64,000 nt of DNA from Candidatus Intricatilinea gracilis (lineage in GTDB: Bacteria > Pseudomonadota > Gammaproteobacteria > Burkholderiales > Burkholderiaceae_C): contig JADJDQ010000021.1 in assembly GCA_016702605.1 (NCBI GenBank), positions 1,426,001 through 1,490,000 on the forward strand, written 5' to 3'. The translations under genes were made by a program, and so were the position numbers. How positions within the stretch are numbered: the stretch's first letter is position 1; each line of letters begins with the position of its first letter. The notes under the pieces are model-generated. The model saw nothing but the letters and a program-made list of their open reading frames with translations. It searched no databases and was not told where the DNA came from. Shown here piece by piece: positions 53,710 through 62,503 of this stretch.

Positions 53710-55493
53710 GCGACAACAACACCAAGTCGATGATCAGGCGGCGCACGCTGCTGGGCGCGCCGCTGCTGCTGGCGGGCTGTGACTGGCGCACTGCGGCGAC
53801 CTACGACGGCGACTGGGTCGGGGCGTCACATGAACGCGGGCATCGGCTGCAGGCGCTCTCTGCGGCTGGCTCTGCAAGTGGCTCGGCAGGTGGGTTGTCA
53901 GGGGGCTCACCGAGTGGATCCGCGGGCGACTCGGCCACTGGTTCGGCAAGCCACCCGGTGGCCGCGTCCGCCAGTCAGGGAGCACTTGCGACACCTGTCG
54001 TGATCAAACGATGCAGCCTGGCCATCGTTGGTGGCGGCGTCGCTGGCCTGGCAGCAGCGCGTTCGGCCATGTCGGCCGGCGTCGACGACCTGCGCCTGTT
54101 CGAGCTCGAGGACGACCCCGGTGGCAACGCGCGTGGTCACCTCATGGGGGGGTTGGCCTGTCCGCTCGGTGCGCACTACCTGCCGCTGCCGGGGCCGGAT
54201 GCGCATGAGGTCAGCGAGCTGCTGCATGAGCTTGGCTTGCTGCGCAGTGAATCGGGCCGCACCGTGGCCGACGAACGCCACCTGTGCCACAGCCCGCAGG
54301 AGCGTCTGTGGGTGGATGGCCAATGGGTCGACGGTCTGCTGCCGCCGGCCGACAAGGGGTCGACCCGCGAGCGCCAGTACCGTCAGTTTGCGCAATTGGT
54401 CGCCGACACGTCGCGGCGCTTGCGGTTCACCCTGCCCACCCACCGCGCTGGCTGGACACCTGGCCACGCGCTGCTCGACAACCTCAGCTTCGCCAACTGG
54501 CTGGCCGCGCAAGGCCTGGACGACACCGGCCTGCTGTGGACCCTGGACTACGCCTGCCGTGACGACTACGGCGCCGGCATCCACACCGTGTCGGCCTGGG
54601 CGGGGCTGCACTACTTCGCCAGCCGCCACGGCTTTCATGCACCGGGCGACGAAACGGCCGAACGCGAAGCTGTCTTCACCTGGCCCGAGGGCAATGCCTG
54701 GATCACGCGCCAACTGGCCGCGCCGCTGGGTGAGCGTCTGCAGTCCGGCTCGGTGGTGCTGCGCGTCTCCGCCGGCAAACACCAGGTGCAGATCGACCTG
54801 TGGAACGCGCACTCGAAGCAGCATGAACGGTGGCTGGCCACACAGGCCGTCATCGCCCTGCCGCTGCATGTGGCGGCTCGGGTGGTCGCCGAACCTTCCG
54901 CGGCCCTCACCACGGCCGCCGCGCAGCTGAGCCACGCGCCCTGGCTGGTGGCCAACCTGCACCTGCGCACGCCCTTGACCGACAAACCCGGCGCACCACC
55001 GTCGTGGGACAACGTGTTGCACACGCCGGGCCCACTGGTCAAGGACGAGACTGAACCCGCCGAGTCACCGGCGGCCAACCCGGCGCTGGGCTACGTCGAC
55101 GCTCAACACCAGAGCCTGCGCCCGACGCCCGGTCCAACCGTGCTGACCGCGTACTGGGCGCTCGGTGACGGCGACCGCGCAACCGTCGCCCGCCAGCGCC
55201 AGGCGCTGCTGAACGATTCATGGCGCAACTGGTCGGGCCGCGTCGTGGCCGAGCTTGCGCGTGCGCATCCTGACCTGGCGAGCAAGACTGCGCGCGTCGA
55301 CCTGATGCGCTACGGCCATGCCATGAGCATCCCTATGCCCGGCGTACGCGGCAGCGCTGCCTTGCAGGCGCTTGCCCAAGTGCAGGCCGGCCGGCTGCAG
55401 TTCGCACACAGTGACCTGGCGGGTTATTCGGTCTTCGAGGAGGCGTACACGCTGGGTGTGGCCGCGGGGCGGGCGGCAGCCGGCAGGCGCTGA
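53706..55493 (+). CDS. Tat/lipoprotein-type FAD-dependent amine-oxidase-like protein
   Basis: ATG 53706 overlaps the spermidine-synthase-like stop by 4 bp. The 595-residue precursor has a twin-arginine-like lipoprotein signal (IRRRTLLGAPLLLAGC), so it is likely anchored outside the cytoplasm. A Ser/Gly/Ala-rich linker (about 50-95) is followed by an FAD-binding Rossmann domain (CSLAIVGGGVAGLAAARSAM, ELEDDPGGNARG) and a flavin amine-oxidase-like body (WAGLHYFASRHGF, GHAMSIPMPGV, LQFAHSDLAGYSVFEEA). The substrate may be a polyamine, given its neighbours; this is inference. Its 3' end overlaps speD by 70 bp. Confidence 0.85.
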   Translation: MSDNNTKSMIRRRTLLGAPLLLAGCDWRTAATYDGDWVGASHERGHRLQALSAAGSASGSAGGLSGGSPSGSAGDSATGSASHPVAASASQGALATPVVIKRCSLAIVGGGVAGLAAARSAMSAGVDDLRLFELEDDPGGNARGHLMGGLACPLGAHYLPLPGPDAHEVSELLHELGLLRSESGRTVADERHLCHSPQERLWVDGQWVDGLLPPADKGSTRERQYRQFAQLVADTSRRLRFTLPTHRAGWTPGHALLDNLSFANWLAAQGLDDTGLLWTLDYACRDDYGAGIHTVSAWAGLHYFASRHGFHAPGDETAEREAVFTWPEGNAWITRQLAAPLGERLQSGSVVLRVSAGKHQVQIDLWNAHSKQHERWLATQAVIALPLHVAARVVAEPSAALTTAAAQLSHAPWLVANLHLRTPLTDKPGAPPSWDNVLHTPGPLVKDETEPAESPAANPALGYVDAQHQSLRPTPGPTVLTAYWALGDGDRATVARQRQALLNDSWRNWSGRVVAELARAHPDLASKTARVDLMRYGHAMSIPMPGVRGSAALQALAQVQAGRLQFAHSDLAGYSVFEEAYTLGVAAGRAAAGRR

Positions 55494-55912
55494 CCCGGCG
55501 CGTTGTCGCCGTCGGCCGCAGCCCCGGCAGCGCCGCGCTCCCAGTGCAGGCGTTGCACCTGCTGCGGCGCAAACGCGGCGATCAGGGCATCGACCACAGC
55601 CAGCGCAGCCGCCGAGTTGTCGACCCTGACGTTGCAGACGTAGACATCGAGCGTCACCACGCCACGCTCAGGCCAGGTGTGCACCGCCAGGTGTGACTCG
55701 GCCAGCAACACCACACCCGTGACACCACCGGGCGGCGGAAAGACGTGGAACAACTCACCCACTGCCGTCAGGCCAGCTGCTCGCACAGCCTCGAGACACA
55801 GGGCACGCAGCGCCACCGGGTCGGTCGACGCGGGATGATCGACCAGGCAAGACGCCAGATCGGCAGTGACGTGGTGGCCGGTCATCCGGGGCTGAGGCAG
55901 GTCCATCGACAC
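55424..55912 (-). CDS. speD: S-adenosylmethionine decarboxylase proenzyme, SpeD
   Basis: A 162-residue proenzyme. Self-cleavage is expected between E72 and S73 in LLAES-HLAVHTWPE, giving the pyruvoyl group from S73; H78 and the later Cys in DVYVCNV are also conserved. It supplies decarboxylated SAM, the aminopropyl donor. ATG 55912 or the internal ATG at 55885 (MTGHHVTADLASC) may be the start. The last 35 residues are a low-complexity tail that overlaps the convergent FAD gene. It is the natural supplier for the spermidine-synthase-like protein facing it. Confidence 0.94.
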   Translation of the reverse strand: MSMDLPQPRMTGHHVTADLASCLVDHPASTDPVALRALCLEAVRAAGLTAVGELFHVFPPPGGVTGVVLLAESHLAVHTWPERGVVTLDVYVCNVRVDNSAAALAVVDALIAAFAPQQVQRLHWERGAAGAAADGDNAPGQRLPAAARPAATPSVYASSKTE

Positions 55913-55926
55913 GTTACGTCACCGCG

Positions 55927-56454
55927 TCACATCGACGCGACACGTTCACCAAACGCGCCGACGCGCGCCCAGTCGGTGAACTCGGTCACCGTGGTCGGGT
56001 CGGTCGGGCCGTGGGTCATCAACATGATGAGGCGGATCATGAAGCGGTCGAAGCGTCCGTAAAGCGGGTAGTCGAGCCGGCCGGCAAACACGTCGACCAC
56101 CTGGGGCCGCCAGCGGATCTGGCCCAGGAACTTGCGCACATAGGGATTGGTCTCGGCGCGGTTCTTGTCGGGCTTGCGCGCCACGATGTTGACCGAGAAA
56201 AACGCGTTGGGCTTGCTGTCCAGCACGTCCACATGCCGCTCGACAAAACCTGCCAGTAGCGGGTGATGTTTGCCGTAACGGATGCTCGAGCCCACCACCA
56301 CCTTGTCGTAGCTGGCCAGCTCGAGCGACTGGGCCCGCTCGATCGCCACCAGATCGACCTGATGGCCATGTGACTCGATCACATCCTTCAGGCTCTCGCA
56401 GATGCGCCGGGTCTGGCCATCGACCGTGGCGTAGACGATGCAGATGCTGGACAT
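55927..56454 (-). CDS. hemG: menaquinone-dependent protoporphyrinogen oxidase-like flavodoxin (HemG)
   Basis: A 175-residue flavodoxin-fold protein. It aligns along its length with E. coli HemG: IVYATVDGQTRRICE for FMN phosphate, VVVGSSIRYGKHHP, FFSVNIVARKPDKNRAETNP and YDRFMIK-like FDRFMIRLIM with TDPTTVTEFTDW. HemG oxidises protoporphyrinogen IX in haem synthesis, coupled to the quinone pool. It lies 14 bp upstream of speD on the same strand, an unexpected partner. It may be co-transcribed with it. Confidence 0.9.
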   Translation of the reverse strand: MSSICIVYATVDGQTRRICESLKDVIESHGHQVDLVAIERAQSLELASYDKVVVGSSIRYGKHHPLLAGFVERHVDVLDSKPNAFFSVNIVARKPDKNRAETNPYVRKFLGQIRWRPQVVDVFAGRLDYPLYGRFDRFMIRLIMLMTHGPTDPTTVTEFTDWARVGAFGERVASM

Positions 56455-56567
56455 GGTTGACGGTGGTGAAGACTCTTCAGCCCCGCTTGGAGGGCTGAAG
56501 CACTTTGCACAGTGATGAAGTGCAGATTGTGACCGGCCGCAGCCGAGCCGGCCTTGATGGTCCGGCT

Positions 56568-56596
56568 TTGACTTACAAGGTAAGTCACTCTAGACT
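56568..56596 (+). promoter_or_regulatory. vapBC sigma70 promoter
   Basis: -35 TTGACT (56568-56573), a 17-bp spacer and -10 TAGACT (56591-56596). The start would be near 56604, giving a leader of about 20 nt to the antitoxin ATG at 56625. A palindrome covers the -35 box and spacer. Confidence 0.7.
56569..56587. promoter_or_regulatory. palindromic operator in the vapBC promoter
   Basis: TGACTTAC-AAG-GTAAGTCA has perfect 8-bp arms around three bases. It overlaps the -35 box and most of the spacer, the expected place for autorepression by the antitoxin or the VapBC complex. Confidence 0.7.
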
Positions 56597-56624
56597 GGCT
56601 CAACCACGCACCATCGGAACCACG

Positions 56625-56891
56625 ATGTCCACCCTGCTCGTCTCGTCCAAAGGCCAGATCGTTCTGCCAGCTGCCTTGCGGCGCAGGCTGGGCCTTGGTG
56701 CGGGTTCGCGGTTGGAGGTATCCGAGGAAGTCGATGGCCTGCGGCTGCGTATCGTGCGGCCGGTGCCGCAGTCCGACCTTGCAGGTTTGGCCGGCATGGT
56801 CAAGGCGCCCACGCGGGGCGTGGCACGCAGCCTCGACGATTTCGATCCGGCCCGACTCGCCGCCCGGACGTCGCCCGACGCCGACGCATGA
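56625..56891 (+). CDS. vapB: AbrB/MazE-type antitoxin (VapB)
   Basis: An 88-residue protein. Its N-terminal 45 residues form a swapped-hairpin AbrB DNA-binding domain (STLLVSSKGQIVLPAALRRR, LGLGAGSRLEV). The C-terminal part, with KAPTRGVARSLDDFDPARLA, should wrap around the toxin. It overlaps vapC by 4 bp. The start is set by the AbrB fold; a longer frame from 56505 crosses the promoter and is rejected. Confidence 0.9.
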   Translation: MSTLLVSSKGQIVLPAALRRRLGLGAGSRLEVSEEVDGLRLRIVRPVPQSDLAGLAGMVKAPTRGVARSLDDFDPARLAARTSPDADA

Positions 56892-57295
56892 AAGCGCTGG
56901 ACACCAACGTCCTGGCCCGTTTCTTCATCGACGACGCAGACGACATCGAGGCTGCCAGGCAACGCCCCGCAGCTGCAGAAGCGATGTCGCAACGGGCCTT
57001 CGTGCCAGTCACCGTGCTGCTCGAATTCGAGTGGGTGATGCGAGGCTTCTACGAGCTGACGCGCCCCGACGTCATTCGCGTGATGCGTGCCCTGACAGGC
57101 ATCGAACACGTGGTCATCGAGGACCGCCATGACGTGCTGACGGCGCTGGAGCATCACGAGCAAGGGCTGGATTTCGCCGACGCACTGCACCTGGCACGCA
57201 GCACCCGCGCCACGGGTCTGGTCACCTTCGACCGCAAGCTGTTCGAGCGAGCAAGCAATCTAGGGCTGACGCCACCAGTCGAGTTGCTCGCCTGA
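56888..57295 (+). CDS. vapC: PIN-domain ribonuclease toxin (VapC)
   Basis: A 135-residue PIN-domain protein with the acidic quartet D5 (MKALDTNVL), E46 (VLLEFEWV), D98 (LDFADALHL) and D115 (VTFDRKL). Such toxins cut RNA in a Mg-dependent way, often tRNA or rRNA. ATG overlap with vapB ensures antitoxin is made first. All four acidic residues are present, so it should be active. Confidence 0.93.
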   Translation: MKALDTNVLARFFIDDADDIEAARQRPAAAEAMSQRAFVPVTVLLEFEWVMRGFYELTRPDVIRVMRALTGIEHVVIEDRHDVLTALEHHEQGLDFADALHLARSTRATGLVTFDRKLFERASNLGLTPPVELLA

Positions 57296-57306
57296 CAGGT
57301 ACTGCC

Positions 57307-57331
57307 AGTCGCGGCATCGGCTGCCGCGACT
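57307..57331. terminator. strong hairpin between convergent vapC and purL
   Basis: AGTCGCGGCA-TCGGC-TGCCGCGACT gives a perfect 10-bp stem with a 5-nt loop, 12 bp after the vapC stop and 68 bp before the purL end. It should terminate or stabilise both convergent transcripts, though a T-run is absent. Confidence 0.6.
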
Positions 57332-57398
57332 CGGCTTGGCGTCAGCTCGCGCCGGACCTGACACCTTCAGGCCACGGCTGAGGCCGGGCCGCGAACAA

Positions 57399-60300
57399 TC
57401 AACCCAGCGCCTTGCGCACGTTGCCGAACATGCGCATCCACGGGCTGAGTGCGGCCAAGTCGCCGCTGGTCCAGCTCATCTGGGCATTGCGGAAGACTCG
57501 CTCGGGGTGAGGCATCAGCACGGTGAAACGACCGTCGGGCGTCGTGACAGCCGTCAGGCCTGCCGGGCTGCCGTTGGGGTTGGCCGGATAGGTTTCGGTG
57601 GGCTGGCCGCGGTGGTCGACAAACCGCATGGCGGGCAGCACCTTGCCCCTGTCGCCGCGCTGCGAGAAGTCGGCGAAGCCTTCACCATGCGCCACGGCGA
57701 TGGGCAGGCGGCTGCCGGCCATGCCGGTGAAGAAGACCGACGGGCTGTCGAGCACCTCGACCTGGCTGAAACGCGCCTCGAACTGTTCACTCTTGTTGCG
57801 GGTGAAGCGTGGCCAGGCGTCGGCGCCGGGGATGATCGGGGCCAGCGCAGCCATCATCTGGCAGCCGTTGCACACGCCAAGGGCCAGCGTGTCGCGCCGC
57901 GCGAAGAAGGCCTGGAACTGCTCGGCCAGGCGCGGGTTGAACATGATGGAGCGCGCCCAGCCTTCGCCAGCGCCAAGTGTGTCGCCGTAGCTGAAACCAC
58001 CGCAGGCGACGAAGGCGGCAAACCCGGCCAGGTCGGCGCGGCCTTGCTGCAGGTCGGTCATGTGGACGTCGACACTTTCGAAGCCGGCCTTGGCCATGGC
58101 GTAGGCCATTTCCAGGTGGCTGTTCACACCCTGCTCGCGCAGGATGGCCACACGCGGCTTGGCCAGGTTCAGGTACGGTGCGGCGACGTCGACCGACGGG
58201 TCGAAGCTCGGGCGCACGATCAAGCCTGTGTCCTCGGGGTTGCCGGCGGCGGCGTGTTCACTCTCGGCGCAGGCCGGGTTGTCGCGCAGGGCGGCGATGC
58301 GGCTGCTGACCTCGTCCCAGGTGTGCTGCAGAACCTGCAGCGGTGCGGTGTAGACCTTCTTGGCGTCGCGCCACACCTCGATCTGGCCGCTGGTGTTGGG
58401 CTTGCCGACGACATGGCTGTGGCGTGACAGGCCGTGCTGGCGCAGCACCGCCATCGTCGAATCGCGCTGGGCGGCGGGCACCTGCAGCACCACGCCGAGT
58501 TCCTCGTTGAACAGGGCCTCGAGCGTGAGTTGGTTGCGGCGTTCACCGACCTGGCCGGCCCAGTTCTTCGAGTCACCCATGTCGGCGCGGCTGTCGGTGA
58601 TGCCGTCACCTTCCGTGACCAGCATGTCGACGTTGAGGCTCACGCCCACATGGCCGGCGAAGGCCATCTCGCAGACCGTTGCCCACAAACCGCCGTCGCT
58701 GCGGTCGTGGTAGGCCAGCAGGTCGCCGCTGGCGCGCAACTGGTTGACGGCGCTGAACAGCGCCTTGAGCGCTGCCGGGTCGTCCAGATCGGGCACGGTG
58801 TCGCCGAAGTGGTTCAGGGTCTGCGCCAGGATCGAGCCACCCATGCGTCGTTTCGCCTGACCCAGATCCACCAGGATGAGGCAGGTATCGCCTTGCTGCA
58901 GCTGCGGCGTGACGGTGCCGGCCACGCTGTCGAGCGAGGCAAAGGCGGTGACGATGAGCGACACCGGTGCCACCACCGAGCGCTGCTCGCCCGTCGCCTC
59001 GTCCTTCCAGCGCGTGCGCATCGACAGGCTGTCCTTGCCCACCGGAATGCCCACACCCAGCGCCGGGCACAGCTCCATGCCCACCGCCTTGACGGTGTCG
59101 TACAGGGCGGCGTCCTCGCCTGCCTCGCCGCAGGCGGCCATCCAGTTGGCGCTGAGCTTGATCCGGTCCAACGTCACCGGCGCAGCCAACAGGTTGGTCA
59201 GCGCCTCACCCACGGCCATCCGGCCCGAGGCGGGTGCATCCAGCGCAGCCAGCGGTGAACGTTCGCCCAGGCTCATGGCCTCACCGGCCAGGCCAGCGTA
59301 GTCGGCCAGCGTCACGGCGCAATCGGCCACCGGCACCTGCCAGGGGCCGACCATCTGGTCGCGGTGGCTCAGGCCGCCCACGGTGCGGTCGCCGATGGTG
59401 ATCAGAAAGCGCTTGCTCGCCACCGTCGGGTGGCGCAGCACGGCGGTGGCGGCATCAGCCAGCGACACACCGGTGAGGTCCAGCCTGGCTTCGCTGCGCC
59501 CGATGCGTGCCACATCGCGCACCATGCGCGGCGGCTTGCCGAGCAGCACGTCCATGGGCATGTCGATGACACGCTCGGCGGGTTTGTCGGCGGTGGCCGG
59601 GGCTTCGAGGATGAGTTCGGTCTCGTCGGTCGCCACACCCACCACGGCGATGGGGCAACGTTCGCGGTCGGCCAGGGCCTGGAAGCGCGCCAGCGACTCG
59701 GGCGCGATGGCCAGCACGTAACGCTCCTGGCTCTCGTTGCACCAGATTTCCTTGGGTGCCAGGCCCGACTCTTCCAGCGGCACCTTGCTCATGTCGAAAC
59801 GCGCACCCTTGCCCGCGCCGTCCACCAGTTCCGGGAAGGCATTGCTGATGCCGCCCGCGCCCACGTCGTGGATCGCCAGGATCGGGTTGTCATCACCGAG
59901 GGCCCAGCACTGGTTGATGAGTTCCTGCGCGCGGCGCTGGATTTCGGGGTTGCCGCGCTGCACCGAGTCGAAATCGAGTGCCGCACTGTTGCTGCCCGCC
60001 GCCATCGAACTGGCCGCGCCGCCGCCCATGCCGATGCGCATGCCGGGCCCGCCCACCTGCACGAGCAGGCTGCCGGCGGCCAGCGGCAGCTTGTGTGTCA
60101 GGCCGTCGGTGATCTGGCCCAGGCCACCGGCGATCATGATGGGTTTGTGATAGCCGCGGCGCAGCCCCGCCACGTCCATCTCGAAGACGCGGAAGTAACC
60201 TGCCAGATTGGGCCGGCCGAACTCGTTGTTGAAGGCCGCGCCGCCCAGCGGGCCGTCGATCATGATCTGCAGCGGGCTGGCGATGTGTTCAGGCTTGCCA

Positions 60301-61493
60301 AGACCTCCGGCTTCCCAAGGCTCGTCCAGACCCGGCAGGTGCAAGTGGCTGACGGTGAACCCGGTCAGGCCAGCCTTGGGACGCGAGCCACGACCAGTCG
60401 CCCCTTCGTCGCGGATCTCGCCACCGGCGCCAGTCGACGCGCCGGCAAAAGGCGAAATGGCGGTCGGGTGGTTGTGTGTCTCTACCTTCATCAGCACATG
60501 GGTGGTCTCGGGGCGGCTTGTATAGACAGGCGACGTGGCCTCGGCGTTGTAGCTGGCCACCCAGCGCTCTATGGCCGTGCCCTGCATCACCGCGGCGTTG
60601 TCGCTGTAGGCCACCACGCTGCGGCCGGGTTGGGTGTCGGCGGCCAGCTTCTCGGTGTTGCGAATCATGCCGAACATGCTCATCGGCTGGGGCTGGCCAT
60701 CGATGACGAAGTCGGCATTGAAGATCTTGTGGCGGCAGTGTTCGCTGTTGGCCTGGGCGAACATCATCAGCTCGACGTCGCTCGGATTGCGGCCCAGGGT
60801 GATGAAGGCGCTCACCAGGTAGTCGATCTCATCAATCGACAGGGCCAGGCCCCAGCGCGTGTTGGCGTCGACAAGCGCGGCGCGGCCGGCGACCAGCACG
60901 TCGACATGCTCCAGCGGTGCAGCGTCCTGCTCGTCGAACAGGGCACGGGCAGCGTCGTGGTCGAACGCGACCGATTCGGTCATGCGGTCGTGCAGCAAGG
61001 CGGCCAGGGCGAACTGCGTGTCGGCCGGCACCGGTTTGGCGCCGCGCACCTTGTCGAGCAGGCCGGCGATCAGACCACTCTCGAGCGAGAGGCGATATTC
61101 GGTGACCCGCTCGACCCGGTGCAGCGCCGCGATGCCGCAGTTGTGCGCGATGTCGGTGGCCTTGCTGGCCCAGGGCGACACGGTGCCCAGACGCGGCATG
61201 ACCAGGATGGTGAGGTGCTCGCCCTCGGGCGCGGCGTCGGCGGGGTCGCCGTAGGTCAGCAGCTGGGCCAGGCGGTCTCGGGTGCCGCCGTCCAGCGCCA
61301 CGTCGCTCCAGACCCAGTGCACATGGCGAGCGCTGATGGCTGCGATGCGCGGCTCCACCGCCTGCAGGCGCGGCAGCAGGGCCTGGGCGCGAAAGGCAGA
61401 CAGCGCCTGGCTGCCGTCGAAGGACAGCAGATGTTTGGCAGGGTGCGCAGTGGTCGACTTGGACGAGGGAGCGGCGGCTTGATGGGCAGTCAT
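57399..61493 (-). CDS. purL: phosphoribosylformylglycinamidine synthase, large single-chain form
   Basis: A 1364-residue single-chain PurL as in gamma- and betaproteobacteria (E. coli 1295). The N-terminal linker precedes the FGAM synthase domain with EPHNHPTA-like KVETHNHPTAISPFAGASTG, GGLGQITDG and PEIQRRAQELINQCWALGDD. The second half holds VGIPVGKDSLSMRTRWKDEA. The C-terminal glutaminase has the catalytic Cys in LGVCNGCQMMAAL and the His/Glu in VLMPHPERVFR. It makes FGAM from FGAR, glutamine and ATP in purine synthesis. It stands alone; start 61493 (MTAHQAAAPSS). Confidence 0.97.
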   Translation of the reverse strand: MTAHQAAAPSSKSTTAHPAKHLLSFDGSQALSAFRAQALLPRLQAVEPRIAAISARHVHWVWSDVALDGGTRDRLAQLLTYGDPADAAPEGEHLTILVMPRLGTVSPWASKATDIAHNCGIAALHRVERVTEYRLSLESGLIAGLLDKVRGAKPVPADTQFALAALLHDRMTESVAFDHDAARALFDEQDAAPLEHVDVLVAGRAALVDANTRWGLALSIDEIDYLVSAFITLGRNPSDVELMMFAQANSEHCRHKIFNADFVIDGQPQPMSMFGMIRNTEKLAADTQPGRSVVAYSDNAAVMQGTAIERWVASYNAEATSPVYTSRPETTHVLMKVETHNHPTAISPFAGASTGAGGEIRDEGATGRGSRPKAGLTGFTVSHLHLPGLDEPWEAGGLGKPEHIASPLQIMIDGPLGGAAFNNEFGRPNLAGYFRVFEMDVAGLRRGYHKPIMIAGGLGQITDGLTHKLPLAAGSLLVQVGGPGMRIGMGGGAASSMAAGSNSAALDFDSVQRGNPEIQRRAQELINQCWALGDDNPILAIHDVGAGGISNAFPELVDGAGKGARFDMSKVPLEESGLAPKEIWCNESQERYVLAIAPESLARFQALADRERCPIAVVGVATDETELILEAPATADKPAERVIDMPMDVLLGKPPRMVRDVARIGRSEARLDLTGVSLADAATAVLRHPTVASKRFLITIGDRTVGGLSHRDQMVGPWQVPVADCAVTLADYAGLAGEAMSLGERSPLAALDAPASGRMAVGEALTNLLAAPVTLDRIKLSANWMAACGEAGEDAALYDTVKAVGMELCPALGVGIPVGKDSLSMRTRWKDEATGEQRSVVAPVSLIVTAFASLDSVAGTVTPQLQQGDTCLILVDLGQAKRRMGGSILAQTLNHFGDTVPDLDDPAALKALFSAVNQLRASGDLLAYHDRSDGGLWATVCEMAFAGHVGVSLNVDMLVTEGDGITDSRADMGDSKNWAGQVGERRNQLTLEALFNEELGVVLQVPAAQRDSTMAVLRQHGLSRHSHVVGKPNTSGQIEVWRDAKKVYTAPLQVLQHTWDEVSSRIAALRDNPACAESEHAAAGNPEDTGLIVRPSFDPSVDVAAPYLNLAKPRVAILREQGVNSHLEMAYAMAKAGFESVDVHMTDLQQGRADLAGFAAFVACGGFSYGDTLGAGEGWARSIMFNPRLAEQFQAFFARRDTLALGVCNGCQMMAALAPIIPGADAWPRFTRNKSEQFEARFSQVEVLDSPSVFFTGMAGSRLPIAVAHGEGFADFSQRGDRGKVLPAMRFVDHRGQPTETYPANPNGSPAGLTAVTTPDGRFTVLMPHPERVFRNAQMSWTSGDLAALSPWMRMFGNVRKALG

Positions 61494-61677
61494 GCGAGCT
61501 CGCAGCGCCGGGCGCTACGCGGGTGAGGGCGAAAAAACAAAAACCCGGCAGGCAACGCCGTGCGGGTTGGGGTAAGCGCGAATTTTAGGCTGGCGCCGCA
61601 ACTGCCAATTGCTGAACCACTCGCCGCGCCATTCCCTACGCCGATCGATGACGGGTGCCTCGGGGATAATCGAAATT

Positions 61678-62496
61678 ATGGGTATCACGATCAAATCGCC
61701 TTCGGACATCGAAGGCATGCGGCTAGCCTGCCGCCTCGCCGCAGAAGTGCTCGACTACCTCGCCCCCTTTGTGGTGGCGGGGGTCACCACCGACCGCCTC
61801 GACCAACTCTGCCACGACTACATCGTCGATGTGCAAGGCGCCATACCGGCGCCGCTCAACTACGCCCCCCCTGGCTACAAACCCTACCCCAAGTCGATCT
61901 GCACGTCGATCAATCAGCAGGTGTGCCACGGAATACCGAGCGACCGCGAGTTGAAGACCGGCGACATCATCAACTGCGACATCACCGTCATCAAGAACGG
62001 CTGGCACGGTGACACCAGCCGCATGTTCATCGTGGGTGAAGGCTCGATCGCCGCCAAGCGCCTGTGCAGCCTCACCTACGAGGCCATGTGGCGCGGCATC
62101 GTCAAGGTCAGGCCCGGCATCAAGCTGGGCGACATCGGCCACGCGATCCAGACCTTCGTCGAGAACCAGGGCCTGTCGGTGGTGCGCGAGTTCTGCGGCC
62201 ACGGCATCGGCCGCAAGTTCCACGAAGAGCCGCAGGTGCTGCACTACGGCCGCCCGGGCACACTCGAAACTCTCGTGCCCGGCATGTGTTTCACCATCGA
62301 ACCCATGGTCAACGCCGGCCGGCGCGAGATCAAGGAGTCGGGCGACGGCTGGACCATCGTCACCAAGGATCGGTCACTCTCGGCGCAGTGGGAACACACC
62401 ATCCTCGTCACCGAGACCGGCTACGAGGTGTTGACCTTGTCGGCCGGCAGCCCGGCCTTGCCCGCCTTCATGAACGCTGTCGCCGTACCCGGCTGA
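61678..62496 (+). CDS. map: methionine aminopeptidase, type I
   Basis: ATG 61678 (MGITIKSPSDIEGMRLACRL) yields 272 residues. Conserved blocks include TSINQQVCHGIPSDR (His), GDIINCDITVIKNGWHGDTS (two Asp metal ligands), FCGHGIGRKFHEEPQVLHYG (His ligand), CFTIEPMVN (Glu) and SAQWEHTILVTETG (final Glu). It removes the initiator Met from new proteins. It lies 7 bp before glnD. Confidence 0.97.
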   Translation: MGITIKSPSDIEGMRLACRLAAEVLDYLAPFVVAGVTTDRLDQLCHDYIVDVQGAIPAPLNYAPPGYKPYPKSICTSINQQVCHGIPSDRELKTGDIINCDITVIKNGWHGDTSRMFIVGEGSIAAKRLCSLTYEAMWRGIVKVRPGIKLGDIGHAIQTFVENQGLSVVREFCGHGIGRKFHEEPQVLHYGRPGTLETLVPGMCFTIEPMVNAGRREIKESGDGWTIVTKDRSLSAQWEHTILVTETGYEVLTLSAGSPALPAFMNAVAVPG

Positions 62497-62503
62497 TTCA
62501 CGC

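Noticed and set aside
59364..61526. A 720-residue plus-strand frame opposite purL
   Set aside because: Antisense to a complete PurL with all motifs; no start signal or domain of its own.
61494..61677. A purine riboswitch or PurR box upstream of purL
   Set aside because: No ACGCAAACGTTTGCGT-like palindrome or riboswitch core could be recognised in the gap.
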